Source: Terebella lapidaria
Lineage: Eukaryota; Annelida; Polychaeta; Terebellida; Terebellidae
Assembly (NCBI GenBank): GCA_949152475.1
Contig: OX424569.1
Coordinates: forward strand, 20,621,170-20,685,169
Reading direction: 5' to 3'
DNA length: 64,000 nt
Numbering within the stretch: the first letter of the stretch is position 1; the number at the start of each line of letters is the position of its first letter. Of the stretch, positions 49,373-60,735 are shown in pieces. The notes beneath the pieces were generated by a model, which ran no database searches, was not told the DNA's origin, and saw nothing but the letters and a program-made list of their open reading frames with translations. The translations under genes were made by a program, and so were the position numbers.

Positions 49373-52300
49373 TAGATGCTTCCGGTCGCCTACGACCGCT
49401 TGAGTGTATCCCCCGTAACCCCATCGTCCATGTCGCCCCAAATATTAAACTGGTTTTTTTCTACCAAAATTGCTGCATTGCCCTTTCAAGGTCATTGAAG
49501 GTCAAATTCAAGGTCACCACTGAAATCAGTGCATATGAATTTCCATTTCATCATGTTCAATAAGATAACAAAGTTATAGCCAGATCAAACTTCTCATCAA
49601 AAGTTATATTTCAACTCAGAATATTTGACAAACTTGGTTTCAAGTTGAAATTCAAAGCAAAAGTTGACCAAAACTGATATTTCAACCCAAAATATCTGAC
49701 AAACTTGGTTTCAAGTTGAAATCCAAATAAAAGCTGACCAAAACTAAATTTCAAGATGACAAAATTAGAGCCAGATCGAACTTTTCACCATAAGTTAGAT
49801 TTTAATTCACAATATGTACCAAATTTGGTTTCAAGTGAAATGCAAAGTAAAAGTTTACCAAAACTGAATTTCAAGATGACGAAATTGGAGCCAGATCAAA
49901 CTTTTCACCATAAGTTATATTTTAACTCATAATTTGTGCCAAACTTGGTTTCAAGTTGAAATTCAAAGTAAAATTTGACAAAAGCTGTATTTCAAGATGT
50001 TAAAATTGGAGCCAGGTTTAACTTTTACCACAAGTTATAATTCAACTCATAATATGTGCCCAATAATGAATGTTCCTCACCTTAACTATTTTTATTGTGG
50101 TCAATAATAGACTTAACCAGCCAAATTAATGTTAAATTATTCAGTAATATCAATGATATTCACCATAAAAGCACTACTGGATAACCTTTTCCTCATTGAT
50201 CCGAATAATAAATGTCCTTTGCCTTAACATTTTTTATTGTGCTCAGTAATAGACTTAACTAGCAATATTAATGTTAACTTATTCACGAATATCAATGGTA
50301 CTGCAGCCATAAAGTCAATACTGGACACAACCTTCACATGTACCTTGTTGAGCCCAATAATAAATGTTTCTTTGCCTAACTATTTTTATTTTGGCCAGTA
50401 ATAAACTTAACTAGTGAAACTAACGTTAAACTAGTCAAATTTCTGTTAACTTATTCAGTAAAAGTAATCTCTCCACACAAAACCATCACCTGTAAATAGG
50501 TAAAAATGCCCAGTGTGATTTGTTTGCAGATATCAACCAAATGAAATGATCATACATCTCAAACTGGATATTTCACATTTTTGTAATGAGTTATCTCATA
50601 AACTTATTAATGTTTATTCAATCTTTCTGAAAAACAACCGGTTTCGTGCCTGAGCATTGCTCAACAGGCCTGTTCAATATTGTAGTGATTCCTGTAAAAT
50701 TACAACTTTTAGAGCGTTCAAAAGTCATGGGTATTGAAATGGCTGATTTTGTCACAAAATGTGTCGCCAATCGGCCATTTTGGTTGCTATGGCAACCAAA
50801 ATCGATAGGTGTCGTGATCTCACCATAAGACATGTCCATATAAAATACTAGACGCTTCCGGTCGCCTACGACCGCTTGGGTGTATCCCCCGTAGCCCTAT
50901 CATCCCTGTTGCCCCAAATATATCGCTGATGTACATTGTGAGTGTGAAACCTTTCAGACTTATTGAAGGTCGAATTCAAGATCACCACTAAAATCACTGC
51001 ATTCGAATTTCCATTTCGACATGTTCGAAAAAAATAACGAAATTACAGCCAGATAAAAGTTTTCACCTAAAGCTATATTTCAACTCAGAATATTTGACAA
51101 ACTTGGTTCGCAACTAAGTTGCGAGATGACTAAATTGGAGCCAGATCGAACTTTTCACTGTAAGTTATATTTCAACTCATACTATGTGCCAAACAACTCA
51201 TACTATGTTCCAAGTTGAAATTCAAAGTAAAAGTTGACCAAAACTACATTTCAAGATGACGAAATTGGAGCCAGATCAACTTTTCACCATAATTTAAATT
51301 TTAATTCATAATATGTGCTAAACTTGGTTTCAAGCTGAAATTCAAGTAAAAGTTTACCAAAACTGCATTTCAAGATGACGAAATTGGAGCCAGATCGATC
51401 TTTTCACCATAAATTATATTTTAATTCATAATATGTGCCAAACTTGGTTCCAAGTTGAAATTCGAAGTAAAAATTGACTTTACTGGTAAAAATAATGTTA
51501 ACTTATCCGGTTACACCCATGAAATCTCTACTGGACAAAACTTTTAAATTGTTGAGTTCAATAATAAATGTTTCTTGTCTTAACTATTTTTCTTGAGGTC
51601 AATAATAGACTTAACTAGTAAAACTGATGTTAACTTATTCGGCTACAGCCATGAAATCTCTACTGCACAGAAGCTTTACCTTGTTGAGCCCAATAATAAA
51701 TGTTTCTTGTCTTAACTATTTTTATTGTGGCCAATAATAGACTTAACTAGTAAAAATAATGTTAACTTATTCGGTTACACCTGTGAAGTCTCTACTGGAC
51801 AAAACCTTTACCTTGTTGAGCTCAATAATAAATGTTTCTCGTCTTAACTATTTTTATTGTGGTCAATAATAGACTTAACTAGTAAAACCAATGTTAACTT
51901 ATTCAGTAATATTGTTCTTTTTTCACCAAAAACATCAGTTCTGTATTCTGAACAAGAATCCAGTGCAATTTGCTTTCATAGTACGGGTTATTGGAGTGAT
52001 CACACATGTCAAAGTAGGTATTTTAATTGTCGTAATAAGTTAACCTCTCAAACTTATTAATAATCATTCGATCATTCTGAAAAACAATAGGTTTCGTGTG
52101 ATGGTCTTTCTCATTGAGCCTGTGCGATTTCATCATCATTCATTGAAAACTCCCACCCGTAGTGCGTTCACAACCCATGTGTGTTAAACAGGCTAATTTG
52201 AGCACAAAATGTTACGCCAATCGGCTATTTTGGTTGCTATGGCAACCAAAATCGATAGGTGTCCAGATCTCACCATAAGACATGTCCATATAAAATATTA

Positions 52301-52550
52301 TCAAAATCGGTTCATATTTGCAACCTGCAGCGCGTTCACAAGAAAGTGTCTGCGGACGCGGACGCGGACGCGACGATCGTAAATCCATAGTATCCGCCGA
52401 ACTTTGTTCGGGGGATACAATTATCAAAATCAGTTCAGATTTGTAAGCTGTAGCGCGTTCACAAGAAAGTGTCTGCGGACGCGAACGCGGCGGCGGCGCG
52501 ATGATCGTAAATCCATAGTATCCGCCGAACTTTGTTCGGGGGATACAATA
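49373..52550 (+). mobile_element. Family C element(s)
   Basis: The left end has hairpin CCGGTCGCCTACGACCG followed by GTATCCCCC (49,405-49,413), repeated at about 50,851. Core units of about 120 bp contain TCAAGTTGAAATTCAAAGTA and ACGAAATTGGAGCCAGAT. Right ends near 52,420 and 52,548 carry CCGAACTTTGTTCGG followed by GGGGATAC. Non-coding. Confidence 0.7.
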
Positions 52551-52930
52551 AAAATGGCCACCACACGCAGACCGGCGATTCAAGGGCAACGAAACTTATA
52601 CATGTCATAGAGGTACATGATAGAAATGTTTTGAAACAAAAATATCAAAACTGATCAGACAGTTTTTGAGAAAATGGCCACCAAAGTTCAAAATTGGCAT
52701 CTAAAATGGCCCTCAAATCGGCAAAAACAATTCAATCAAAAAATTTGTTCTTTAGATATTGGCCCAAGGTATGTTCTGACAAATTTGTGGGGAAATTCAT
52801 TATGCCCAAAAAAAAGTTACAGACCCGGACAGACGACGGACGAAAAACCATGACAAGATACCATTGGCCTGAAGGCCAAACTCGTCGAAATCTTTTTTTA
52901 CATGCGTGGCCTACTTTAAGCATAATTGAA
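52551..52930 (+). repeat. Family A/B-like tail with a variant right hairpin
   Basis: Tail-type sequence, then a short GAC tract and a hairpin with arms TTGGCC and GGCCAA at about 52,864-52,878. Confidence 0.5.
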
Positions 52931-55570
52931 TGAGGTTTCCGACGGTGTAATCCATTTCATTAAGGATTAATACTTACCCAGATACAATCCTATTTCGAAA
53001 ATGGACGTTTGACGTCATGACGTCATTGTTGTTGAATGTGATGTGTTTAAACTCGGTACATGGCTGGGTATTATTATTCGACATAGGTTCCCATAATTAC
53101 AGTCTAATAACTTCAAATTTGAGTGCACTGTGGATGTTTGCTGAAAAGTCGAAAAATTGGTACGGCAGGCATTACGTTTATTACTTCATAGCGGAAAATC
53201 TATCATGGCGGAAAAGTATCGGACAGTACTCTCCTAAACCAGAATTCAACGAGCTTTCCAATGGTGCAATCCACTTCTCTGTACGACAAATACTTTTCGA
53301 TATACAGCCCCGTTTTGAAAATTGACGTTTTGCGTCATGACGTCATTGACGTTGAACGTAGCGCGTTGAATCTTGGTATATCGCTGTATAATAATATTTC
53401 ACATAGGTTCTCATAATTACAGTTCGATACTTTTAAATTTGAGTACACTGTGGATATTTGAAAGTTTGCTGAAAAGTCAAAAAAAAATTTAGGACAGGCC
53501 TTACGTTTATGACGTCATAGCGGAAAATCTATCAGAGCGGAAACGTAACGGACAGTACCCCTCTAAACCAGAATTCAACGAGCTTTCGAGTGGTGCAATC
53601 CGCTTCTCTGTGCGACAAATACTTTCAGATATATAGCCCCATTTTTAAAATTGACATTTTACGTCATGACATCATTGAGGTGAACGTAGCGTGTTGAAAC
53701 TTGGTATATGGCTGTATATTAATATTTCACATGGGTTCTCATAACTACAGTTCAAAACCTTCAAATTTGAGTGCACACTGGATGTTTGAATGTTTGCTGA
53801 AAAGTCGAAAATTTTGTATTACAGGCCTTACGTTTATGACGTCATAGCGGAAAATCTATCAGGGCGGCAAAGTATCGGATAGTACTCTCTTAAACCAGAA
53901 TTCAACGAGCTTTCCAGCGGTACAATCCGCTTCTCTGTACGACAAATCCCTCTCGACATATAGCTCCATTTTTAAAATTGACGTTTTACGTCATGACGTC
54001 ATTGACGTTGCATGTAGCGTGTTGAAACTAGGGATGTGGCTGAGCAATAACGTTCCACATACGATCTTATAATTACAGTCTATTACCTTCAAAATTGAGT
54101 GCACTGTGGTTGTTTGAAAGTTTGCTGAAAAGCCGAAAAACTTGTATGACAGGCCTTACATTTATGACGTCATAGCGGAAAATTTATCATGGCGGAAAAG
54201 AATCGGACAGTACCCTCCTGAACCAGAATTCAACGAGCTTTCCAACGGTACAACCCGCTTTTCTGTACAACAAATACCTCTCGATATATAGCTCCATTTT
54301 GAAAATTGACGTTTTACGTCATGACGTCATTGACGTTGCACGTAGCGTGTTGGAACTCGGTGTATGACTTGGTAATAAAGTTCCACATACGTTCTCATAA
54401 TCAGAGTCTATTACCTTCAAAATTGAGTGCACTGTGGTTGTTTGAAAGTTTGCTGAAAAACCAAAAACTTCTATAACAGGCCTTACGTTTATGACGTCAT
54501 AGCGGAAAATCTATCATGGCAGAAAAGTATCGGACAATACCCTCCTAAACCAGAATTCAACGAGCTTTCCAGTGGTGCAATCCGCTTCTCTGTACGACGA
54601 ATAGTTTCCGAGATATAGCCCATTTTTAAAATTGACGTTTTACGTCATGAAGTCATTGACAAACGTAGCGCGTTGAAACTTGGTATGTGGCTGTATATTA
54701 ATATTTCACATAGGTTCTCATAATTACAGTTCAAAACCTTCAAATTTGAGTGCACTGTGGATGTTTGAATGTTTGCTGAAAAGTCGAACATTTTGTATGA
54801 TCCATTTTGAAAATTGACGTTTTACGTCATGACGTCATTGACGTTGCACGTAGCGTGTTGAAACTCGGTGTGTGGCTGGGTAATAAAGGTCCACATACGT
54901 TCTCATTATTACAGTCCAGTAACTTCAAATTTGGGTGCACTGTGGATGTTTGAAATTTTGCTGAAAAATCGAAAAACTGGTATGACAGGCCTTACGTTTA
55001 TGACGTCATAGCGGAAAATTTATCATGGCGGAAAAGTATCGGACAGTACCCTCCTGAACCAGAATTCAACGAGCTTTCCAATGGTGCAATTCACTTTTTT
55101 CTACGACAAATACTTTCCGATATATGGCCCCATTTTAAAAATTGACATTTTACGTCATGACGTCATTGACGTTCAACCGATCAACGTATAACTTTGTTGT
55201 TCGATGGATAATATGAACATATATCAGTGTATCAAATTTCAAAACAATCGGTTCAAATTTGACTGCTGTGCGAATTTTTTAAAATTCGCCAATGATGAGA
55301 GATAGGGATTTTTCGAGTTTTTAAGAATTTTTGGTGACGTCATCAATGGACCGATTTTTTTCAAAAACGTTCGGTCCCGTCCTTGGCCGAATACCTATCC
55401 ACCAAAAAAGTTTCGGAATGTTACCGTGAAATCTGTGGCCGCTAGAGAGGTAACAAACAAACAAACATACATACAAACAAACATCCGCGAGTGACCAACA
55501 TACTTGGCGAAAATCGAAGATTTCGCCAAGTAATAATAGCTTATCGGCCCAAAAGGCGGTAAGCTAAAAA
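52931..55570 (+). mobile_element. Family D array rich in CRE palindromes
   Basis: About seven units of roughly 320-330 bp, each with ACGTCATGACGTCATTGACG and TTTATGACGTCATAGCGG (some mutated), CTGAAAAGTCGAAAA and CCAGAATTCAACGAGC. The array closes with an AAAC/ATAC-rich tract and a B-like right end (TAGCTTATC, GGCCCAAAAGGC, GGTAAGCTA). Confidence 0.75.
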
Positions 55571-55865
55571 TGAGCCCAAGGGCTAAGATAGGTCAATGGA
55601 CAATTTTGGTTATAAGCATTGCAAGTGACATATGACCAAGAGATCTTGGTCATCTGTGTAAACTTCAATGTCACCATTAGGTATGCTGCATATGACTATA
55701 TATTTCATAATACAAAAATGTAAGCTCTATCAACAAGTATTTCATCTGCAGAGGCAAATCTGGGCATTTGTTGGCCAAACAAAGTTGCGAGAATATTCAA
55801 CATATATCATTTCCTATATGACCAAAATTGATTCCTAACCTGTAAAGTTGACAACAAGCGAGATA

Positions 55866-56072
55866 CTGTAAAACGACTAGTATTGGTGGACGATTTATTT
55901 AGCGGATTTGGCGGCAGGGAAAAAACCGCCAAATTAAATCGTCCACCAAATTAACTAGATATATATATTTGGCAATACATGTGGTTTTGAAACCGCCAAA
56001 TTAAATCTCCGCCAAATAACATGAAGCTCACAACTGCCAAATTTAATATCCGCCAAAATTAGACTTTTACAG
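55866..56072. mobile_element. TA-flanked MITE, copy 1
   Basis: 207 bp, ends CTGTAAAACGACTA and AGACTTTTACAG, flanked by TA on both sides. Internal GGCGGATTTGGCGG and CCGCCAAATT blocks make it strongly self-complementary. The TA duplication suggests Tc1/mariner-type mobilisation. Confidence 0.65.
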
Positions 56073-56241
56073 TATTATCAATTTTGTACTTTGACCTTGA
56101 GGGTAACGGTCAAAGGTCAAATTCAAGGTCACGATATGAGGTCAAAGGTCAAATTCAAGATCATCAGAATATTCAACATATATCATTTCCTATATGACCA
56201 AAATTGATTCCTAACCTGTAAAGTTGACAACAAGCGAGATA

Positions 56242-56448
56242 CTGTAAAACGACTAGTATTGGTGGACGATTTATTTGGCGGATTTGGCGGCAGGGAAAAA
56301 ACCGCCAAATTAAATCGTCCACCAAATTAACTAGATATATATATTTGGCAATACATGTGGTTTTGAAACCGCCAAATTAAATCTCCGCCAAATAACATGA
56401 AGCTCACAACTGCCAAATTTAATAGCCGCCAAAATTAGACTTTTACAG
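56242..56448. mobile_element. TA-flanked MITE, copy 2
   Basis: Identical to copy 1 except at about two positions. It was duplicated together with its satellite flanks, not by transposition. Confidence 0.65.
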
Positions 56449-56826
56449 TATTATCAATTTTGTACTTTGACCTTGAGGGTAACGGTCAAAGGTCAAATTC
56501 AAGGTCACGATATGAGGTCAAAGGTCAAATTCAAGATCATCAGAATATTCGGCATATATCATTTCCTATATGTCGACAATTGATTCCTAAGCTGTAAAGT
56601 CGATAATAAGTGAGATATAAGTCATTTTGTGCTCTGACCTTGAAACTAAGGTCAGAGGTCAAATTCAGGTCAAATTCAAGGTCATGACAATTTACAGCAT
56701 ATCATTTCCTATATGTCGACAATTGATTCTCAAGTTGTGAAGTTGATAATAAGAGAGATATTACCCATTTTGTGCTTTGACCTTGAAAATGAGGTTAAAG
56801 GTCACGAGAATATTCAGCATATTATC

Positions 56827-57434
56827 ACCCTGTCAATTTCCATATATTATCAATGATTGTCATACTATGAATGTTGGATGTTTGATGTGTATTATCTTGT
56901 AGGGCTCTGGTGGTAGATAAAGGTTACTTGCAGAATTAGTAATTAGGGTTACAGATACAATTACAATAGTACAAATTAGACATCATGACAGAGTTCCATT
57001 TCAGATTAAGAAGTAATTACTAGAAGTCCATCCAGTATGTAGATTAGGTAGTGTGTCATTTGGATTACAGATAGAATGCCAATAATGTTACATAATACAG
57101 ACAGACCAGAATACAGATAGCAACATCACATTGTAGGAAGATACCACAACAGCAGCTAGGGTAGAAGTAGATGTCACGCATATCAAGTAGATGTCACAAT
57201 AAGTAGCTGAATAATGAACCATTAGACATGATAGTATAAATACAGCAGCGGTACAGCTAGCAGACACAGACTACATCGGGTAGGAGACCACACAACAACA
57301 GCCTGCCGCCAGAGCCACCACCTATCTTGGACGTTTTGAAATAAACAAGTATAGGAACCAAGAAGGAGTCTGTCTCAATAGAAGTACAACACAACATCAA
57401 CATAGTTCACCACAGCAACGGTGAAAATATATCA
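56827..57434. mobile_element. Unclassified insertion, possibly a solo LTR (fossil)
   Basis: It interrupts the satellite at TTCAGCATAT and the satellite resumes ATATATCATTTCC. It contains GTATAAATACAGC (TATA-like) and GAAATAAACAAG downstream, an LTR-like order. Termini TATTATCACC and GGTGAAAATA are near-inverted. No protein remains. Confidence 0.35.
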
Positions 57435-57442
57435 TTTCCTAT

Positions 57443-58096
57443 CAGGGTTGGCAGGATTTTGCCATGGGGAGTTTGGATTAAACCGGTTTAAACCATCCTG
57501 GCAAAAACAGGTTTTTGCCATATTTTTGGCAAAAACTGGCAAAAACCTCTTCCATGAAAAATTGTTAACCTAAAATAAATTCTGTTCATTTGATACGAAC
57601 AATATATACTAGGATGTAGTTTAATCAACAATATAATGCTGTTAGAGTCAGGATCACAGCATGCAAGGTCCTGTGTTATGACATGCCTGCCAAGGGGGGG
57701 TTGTGTAATTCCAGATGTTGCTATTATCTCAGTAAAATAGCTGGTGTGGGTGGTTTCATGTAATGTGATTTCTGTGAACATCATGGTACTATCAGCAGCA
57801 CATGATGGATCACAATGTGCAATTTGTGACTGAAATGATCAATTTGACAATTGAAATTTTACTTCTGATATAATTTCTGAAAAATGCACAAGCCACAATG
57901 TTAGAGTAACTAGTAAGGAGACAACTCTGATATCTCCTTATATATTTTGGTCATACCCACTGTTACATGCTTACAATTCATTGTTCAGGGATAGTTGAGA
58001 AGTTTTTGCCGGTTTAATCCGGATTTAACCTGATTAAACTAGTTTTTGCCAATGTCCTGGCAGAAACAGGTTTTTGCCGGCAAAAACCCAACCCTG
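57443..58096. mobile_element. Non-autonomous hAT element with 8-bp target duplication
   Basis: 654 bp, ends CAGGGTTGGCAGG and its partner CCCAACCCTG, flanked by TTTCCTAT at 57,435-57,442 and 58,097-58,104. Inner ends are rich in paired GGTTTTTGCC / GGCAAAAAC words. It is inserted inside a 134-bp satellite unit. No transposase. Confidence 0.82.
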
Positions 58097-58104
58097 TTTC
58101 CTAT

Positions 58105-58540
58105 ATCATATGTCCACAATTGATTCCTAAGTTGTAAAGTCGATAATAAGCGAGATATTAGCCATTTTGTCCTGTAACCTTGAAAATGAGGTCAAAGGTC
58201 AAATTCAAGGTTACGAGAATATTCAGCTTATATCACTTCCTATATGTCCACAATTGATTCCTGGTCTCTGATCTCAACATTGAGTGAGATATTAGCAATA
58301 ATGTGTCCCATGATCATGATGATAAAGCATCTAGAAGAATTCAACATGGGAAAGTGCCATTTGGGACCCGTCGAAAAAAATCAAAATGGCCGCCACACGC
58401 AGACCGTCCATTCAAGGCCAATGAAACTCATACACATCACAGAAGTATATGAGGGGAATCTTTTGAAACAAAAATCTCAAAACTGTCCGAACAGTTTTTG
58501 AGAAAATGGCAGTCAAACTCCAAAATTGGGCAATTTTCAA
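58105..58540 (+). repeat. Family A core and tail, right end missing
   Basis: The 134-bp unit resumes after the hAT element, followed by family A tail up to CAAAATTGGGCAATTTTC. Confidence 0.65.
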
Positions 58541-58874
58541 TATAAAATCAAATATATGCTAGCCAATTGATTTATAACGAATTTCGGAAACAGATTATTC
58601 CAATTTAAGACTTACATTTATGCTGTACAAGCATTGTGAGGTGTATGCATTCGACAATACTGCTCATTCTGTGTACATGTATGCGTCAATAAGCCTCACA
58701 AATATACCAGTGAGTGTACGAGCATTTAGAAGACATCACATGAATTTTCCCTTTCACTGCTAAATATCTTCTTTAGCAACATGCTCAATATGACAAGTTG
58801 CATTGCAAGATTCACGTAAACATCATGCACAATTACAAGACTAACAAAATGACTGTTTCAAGAACTTTACTCAC
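58541..58874. other. Intron or flank of the AT-hook gene, nothing recognised
   Basis: AT-rich, no repeat-family match and no phase-0 exon that convincingly continues the AT-hook protein. Confidence 0.4.
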
Positions 58875-59981
58875 TTGATGTTCGTTGATTCCCATCGAGT
58901 GTCTAGAGTTGCCCATGTCATTGTGGCTTGCATCCAAACTCCTATCACGCTGGCTGCCTCTCAATGCTCGCATGGATTGCACTGTAATACTCACTGATTC
59001 TGTGCCTTCCTGTGATGAGGCTGCAATCTTTGCGAGTCTGCCACGTTTCCTTTTTCCCAAGCTGACATTTGCTTCAGTTTTCTCTTTATCTATAGGTCGT
59101 TTATCTTTATCACCCGAATGATCACCTTCTAAGACAGGAACCTTTTCGTCATGTGCAGTGAATTTGTCCACTGAAATGTCAGTCAGTCTTGTTTTCTTTG
59201 GTCTTCCTCTTTTTCTCATTGTTGAACTGTCAAAGTCATCTGGATTATCTTTTCCAAACCCTGAACTTCCCAGCTTTCGTAAATTCTGCAGAAATCCTCC
59301 AGATCTTTCAGGAACTTCACTAATGTCAGCTGCTGGACTGACTTGTACTGACCTTTGAGGTGGTCTGCCTCTTCTCTTTGGACCACCTGAGATATCCGGC
59401 CCAGTGCTGTCTGATAAGTTTCTGTACTCAACTGCCTCATCAGAGGAATAACCAGTCTCCACTTGCATATTTCCAGATTGACCACTGTCCACACATTGGG
59501 TTTTGGCCTTTGACAGATTTGTTTCAGTAAGAGGCACTTCCTCAATAGCAGATGAGTCCATTTTCATTTTTTTGGGTCTGCCTCTTTTTTTCATGTTCGC
59601 TGGATGAACTGGTGTAGATGTTAAAACACTTTCTACTATGTCAGTATGTTTGCTCTTGGGTCTAACTTGATTTTGCACATGCTCCATGGTTTCTGTATCC
59701 ACCAGGCAAGTTTGACTGTTATTGGGCTGATCTGAAGTGGAAGGGTGTTCCCTCAGTTGACCAGATCGACGTGCTGTATATTTTGGTGGTCTTCCTGGCT
59801 TTCTCTTAGTTACAGCTGCTTGTCCAGAACCTGACATATTCTCTGTTGCCAAGGCTACCACACTGTCACCTCGGCTACCCCTTGTTCCATCATTAGATGC
59901 CAATGAAACATTGGATGGGCATCCTGACCTTCGTTTGGCAGTGCCAGTAGATGGAGAATCATCCATTATGCTGCCAGCACT
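58875..59981 (-). CDS. Exon of a multi-AT-hook nuclear protein (partial gene)
   Basis: An open exon from acceptor ACATTCCAG (59,982) to donor GTGAGT (58,874). From ATG at 59,966 it gives 364 codons ending in phase 0, so the protein continues in exons that I could not find. Five AT-hook-like motifs lie at about residues 54-62 (KRKPGRPPK), 126-134 (KKRGRPKKM), 197-205 (KRRGRPPQR), 251-259 (RKRGRPKKT) and 305-313 (KRKRGRLAK). The last is degenerate, with Leu for Pro. AT-hooks bind the minor groove of AT-rich DNA, as in HMGA and many chromatin regulators. The linkers are acidic, Ser/Thr-rich and probably disordered. The frame is also open 5' of the acceptor (MCYIYDN...), so an unspliced start upstream near 60,113 is possible. 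A chromatin role is inferred; no second domain identifies the family. Confidence 0.75.
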
Positions 59982-60637
59982 CTGGAATGTTGATTGAAAT
60001 ATGAACTTCCATACAAAAGGAAGTTGAATAGGGTCACGGCGTATAATGTCGGACGGGTGGGGCAATTCCTTACACAAGGCTGACCTATACATATTGTCAT
60101 AAATATAGCACAATAGTCAATAATATAGATATTGTGTCATGTATATTATTATAAGAAATAGAAACATTATCCAAATCCGAAAACAAAAGGTGAATAAAAT
60201 ATTGATCAAATCGTGGAAGCCCTTGTGATGTTTCTTTCTGCATGCGATTATTTGGGAGAATCATTGGGAGTCACCGAATTTGATTCAGGTGACTTTGGTT
60301 TGTATATTCGTAAATAACTTGTGTTATGGAATTATACTAGGGCAATGTTCATCAGAAAAAGGTGAAAAGCTCTTGCAGGAATCAGAACACCCCGTCTTCA
60401 TGATGGTGAAGCATATATTTCTCACACAAACACATTCTAAGCAGGTGTCCGACATTGCCCCACCCACACAGAACCTACGTCATAACGTCCCCCCCCCCCC
60501 CCCCATTCAAATGTACAAGGCGGATTCCCAGCTCATTTGCTATCAAATATGAAATAGGGTTCTCCAATGATATGGAAATTCTCAAATCGTGGAAGAGAAG
60601 TTTGAGAATTATAATAAAACTGTGGTATTTATTAGAA
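59982..60637. other. Upstream flank of the AT-hook exon
   Basis: Mostly low-repeat sequence with a run of 16 C at 60,489-60,504. No promoter could be assigned. A short motif, GTCGGAC next to a GGGTGGGGCAAT block, occurs twice near 60,045 and 60,455 in different arrangements. Confidence 0.4.
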
Positions 60638-60735
60638 CTAGACGCTTCCGGTCGCCTACGACCGCTTGGGTGTATCCCCCGTAGCCCTATCATCTCTGTT
60701 GCCCCAAATATATCACTGTCAAGTGTGAAAAAAAA
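60638..60735 (+). repeat. Family C left-end fragment
   Basis: ACTAGACGCTTCC, hairpin CCGGTCGCCTACGACCG and GTATCCCCC, then cut off by a family A left end. Confidence 0.65.

Larger units (their letters stand above)
55571..56826 (+). repeat. Family A left part with a 376-bp duplication
   Basis: Left end AGCCCAAGGGCT, diverged A' sequence, then 134-bp-type units. A 376-bp segment containing a MITE occurs twice in tandem (about 55,790-56,165 and 56,166-56,541). Confidence 0.7.
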
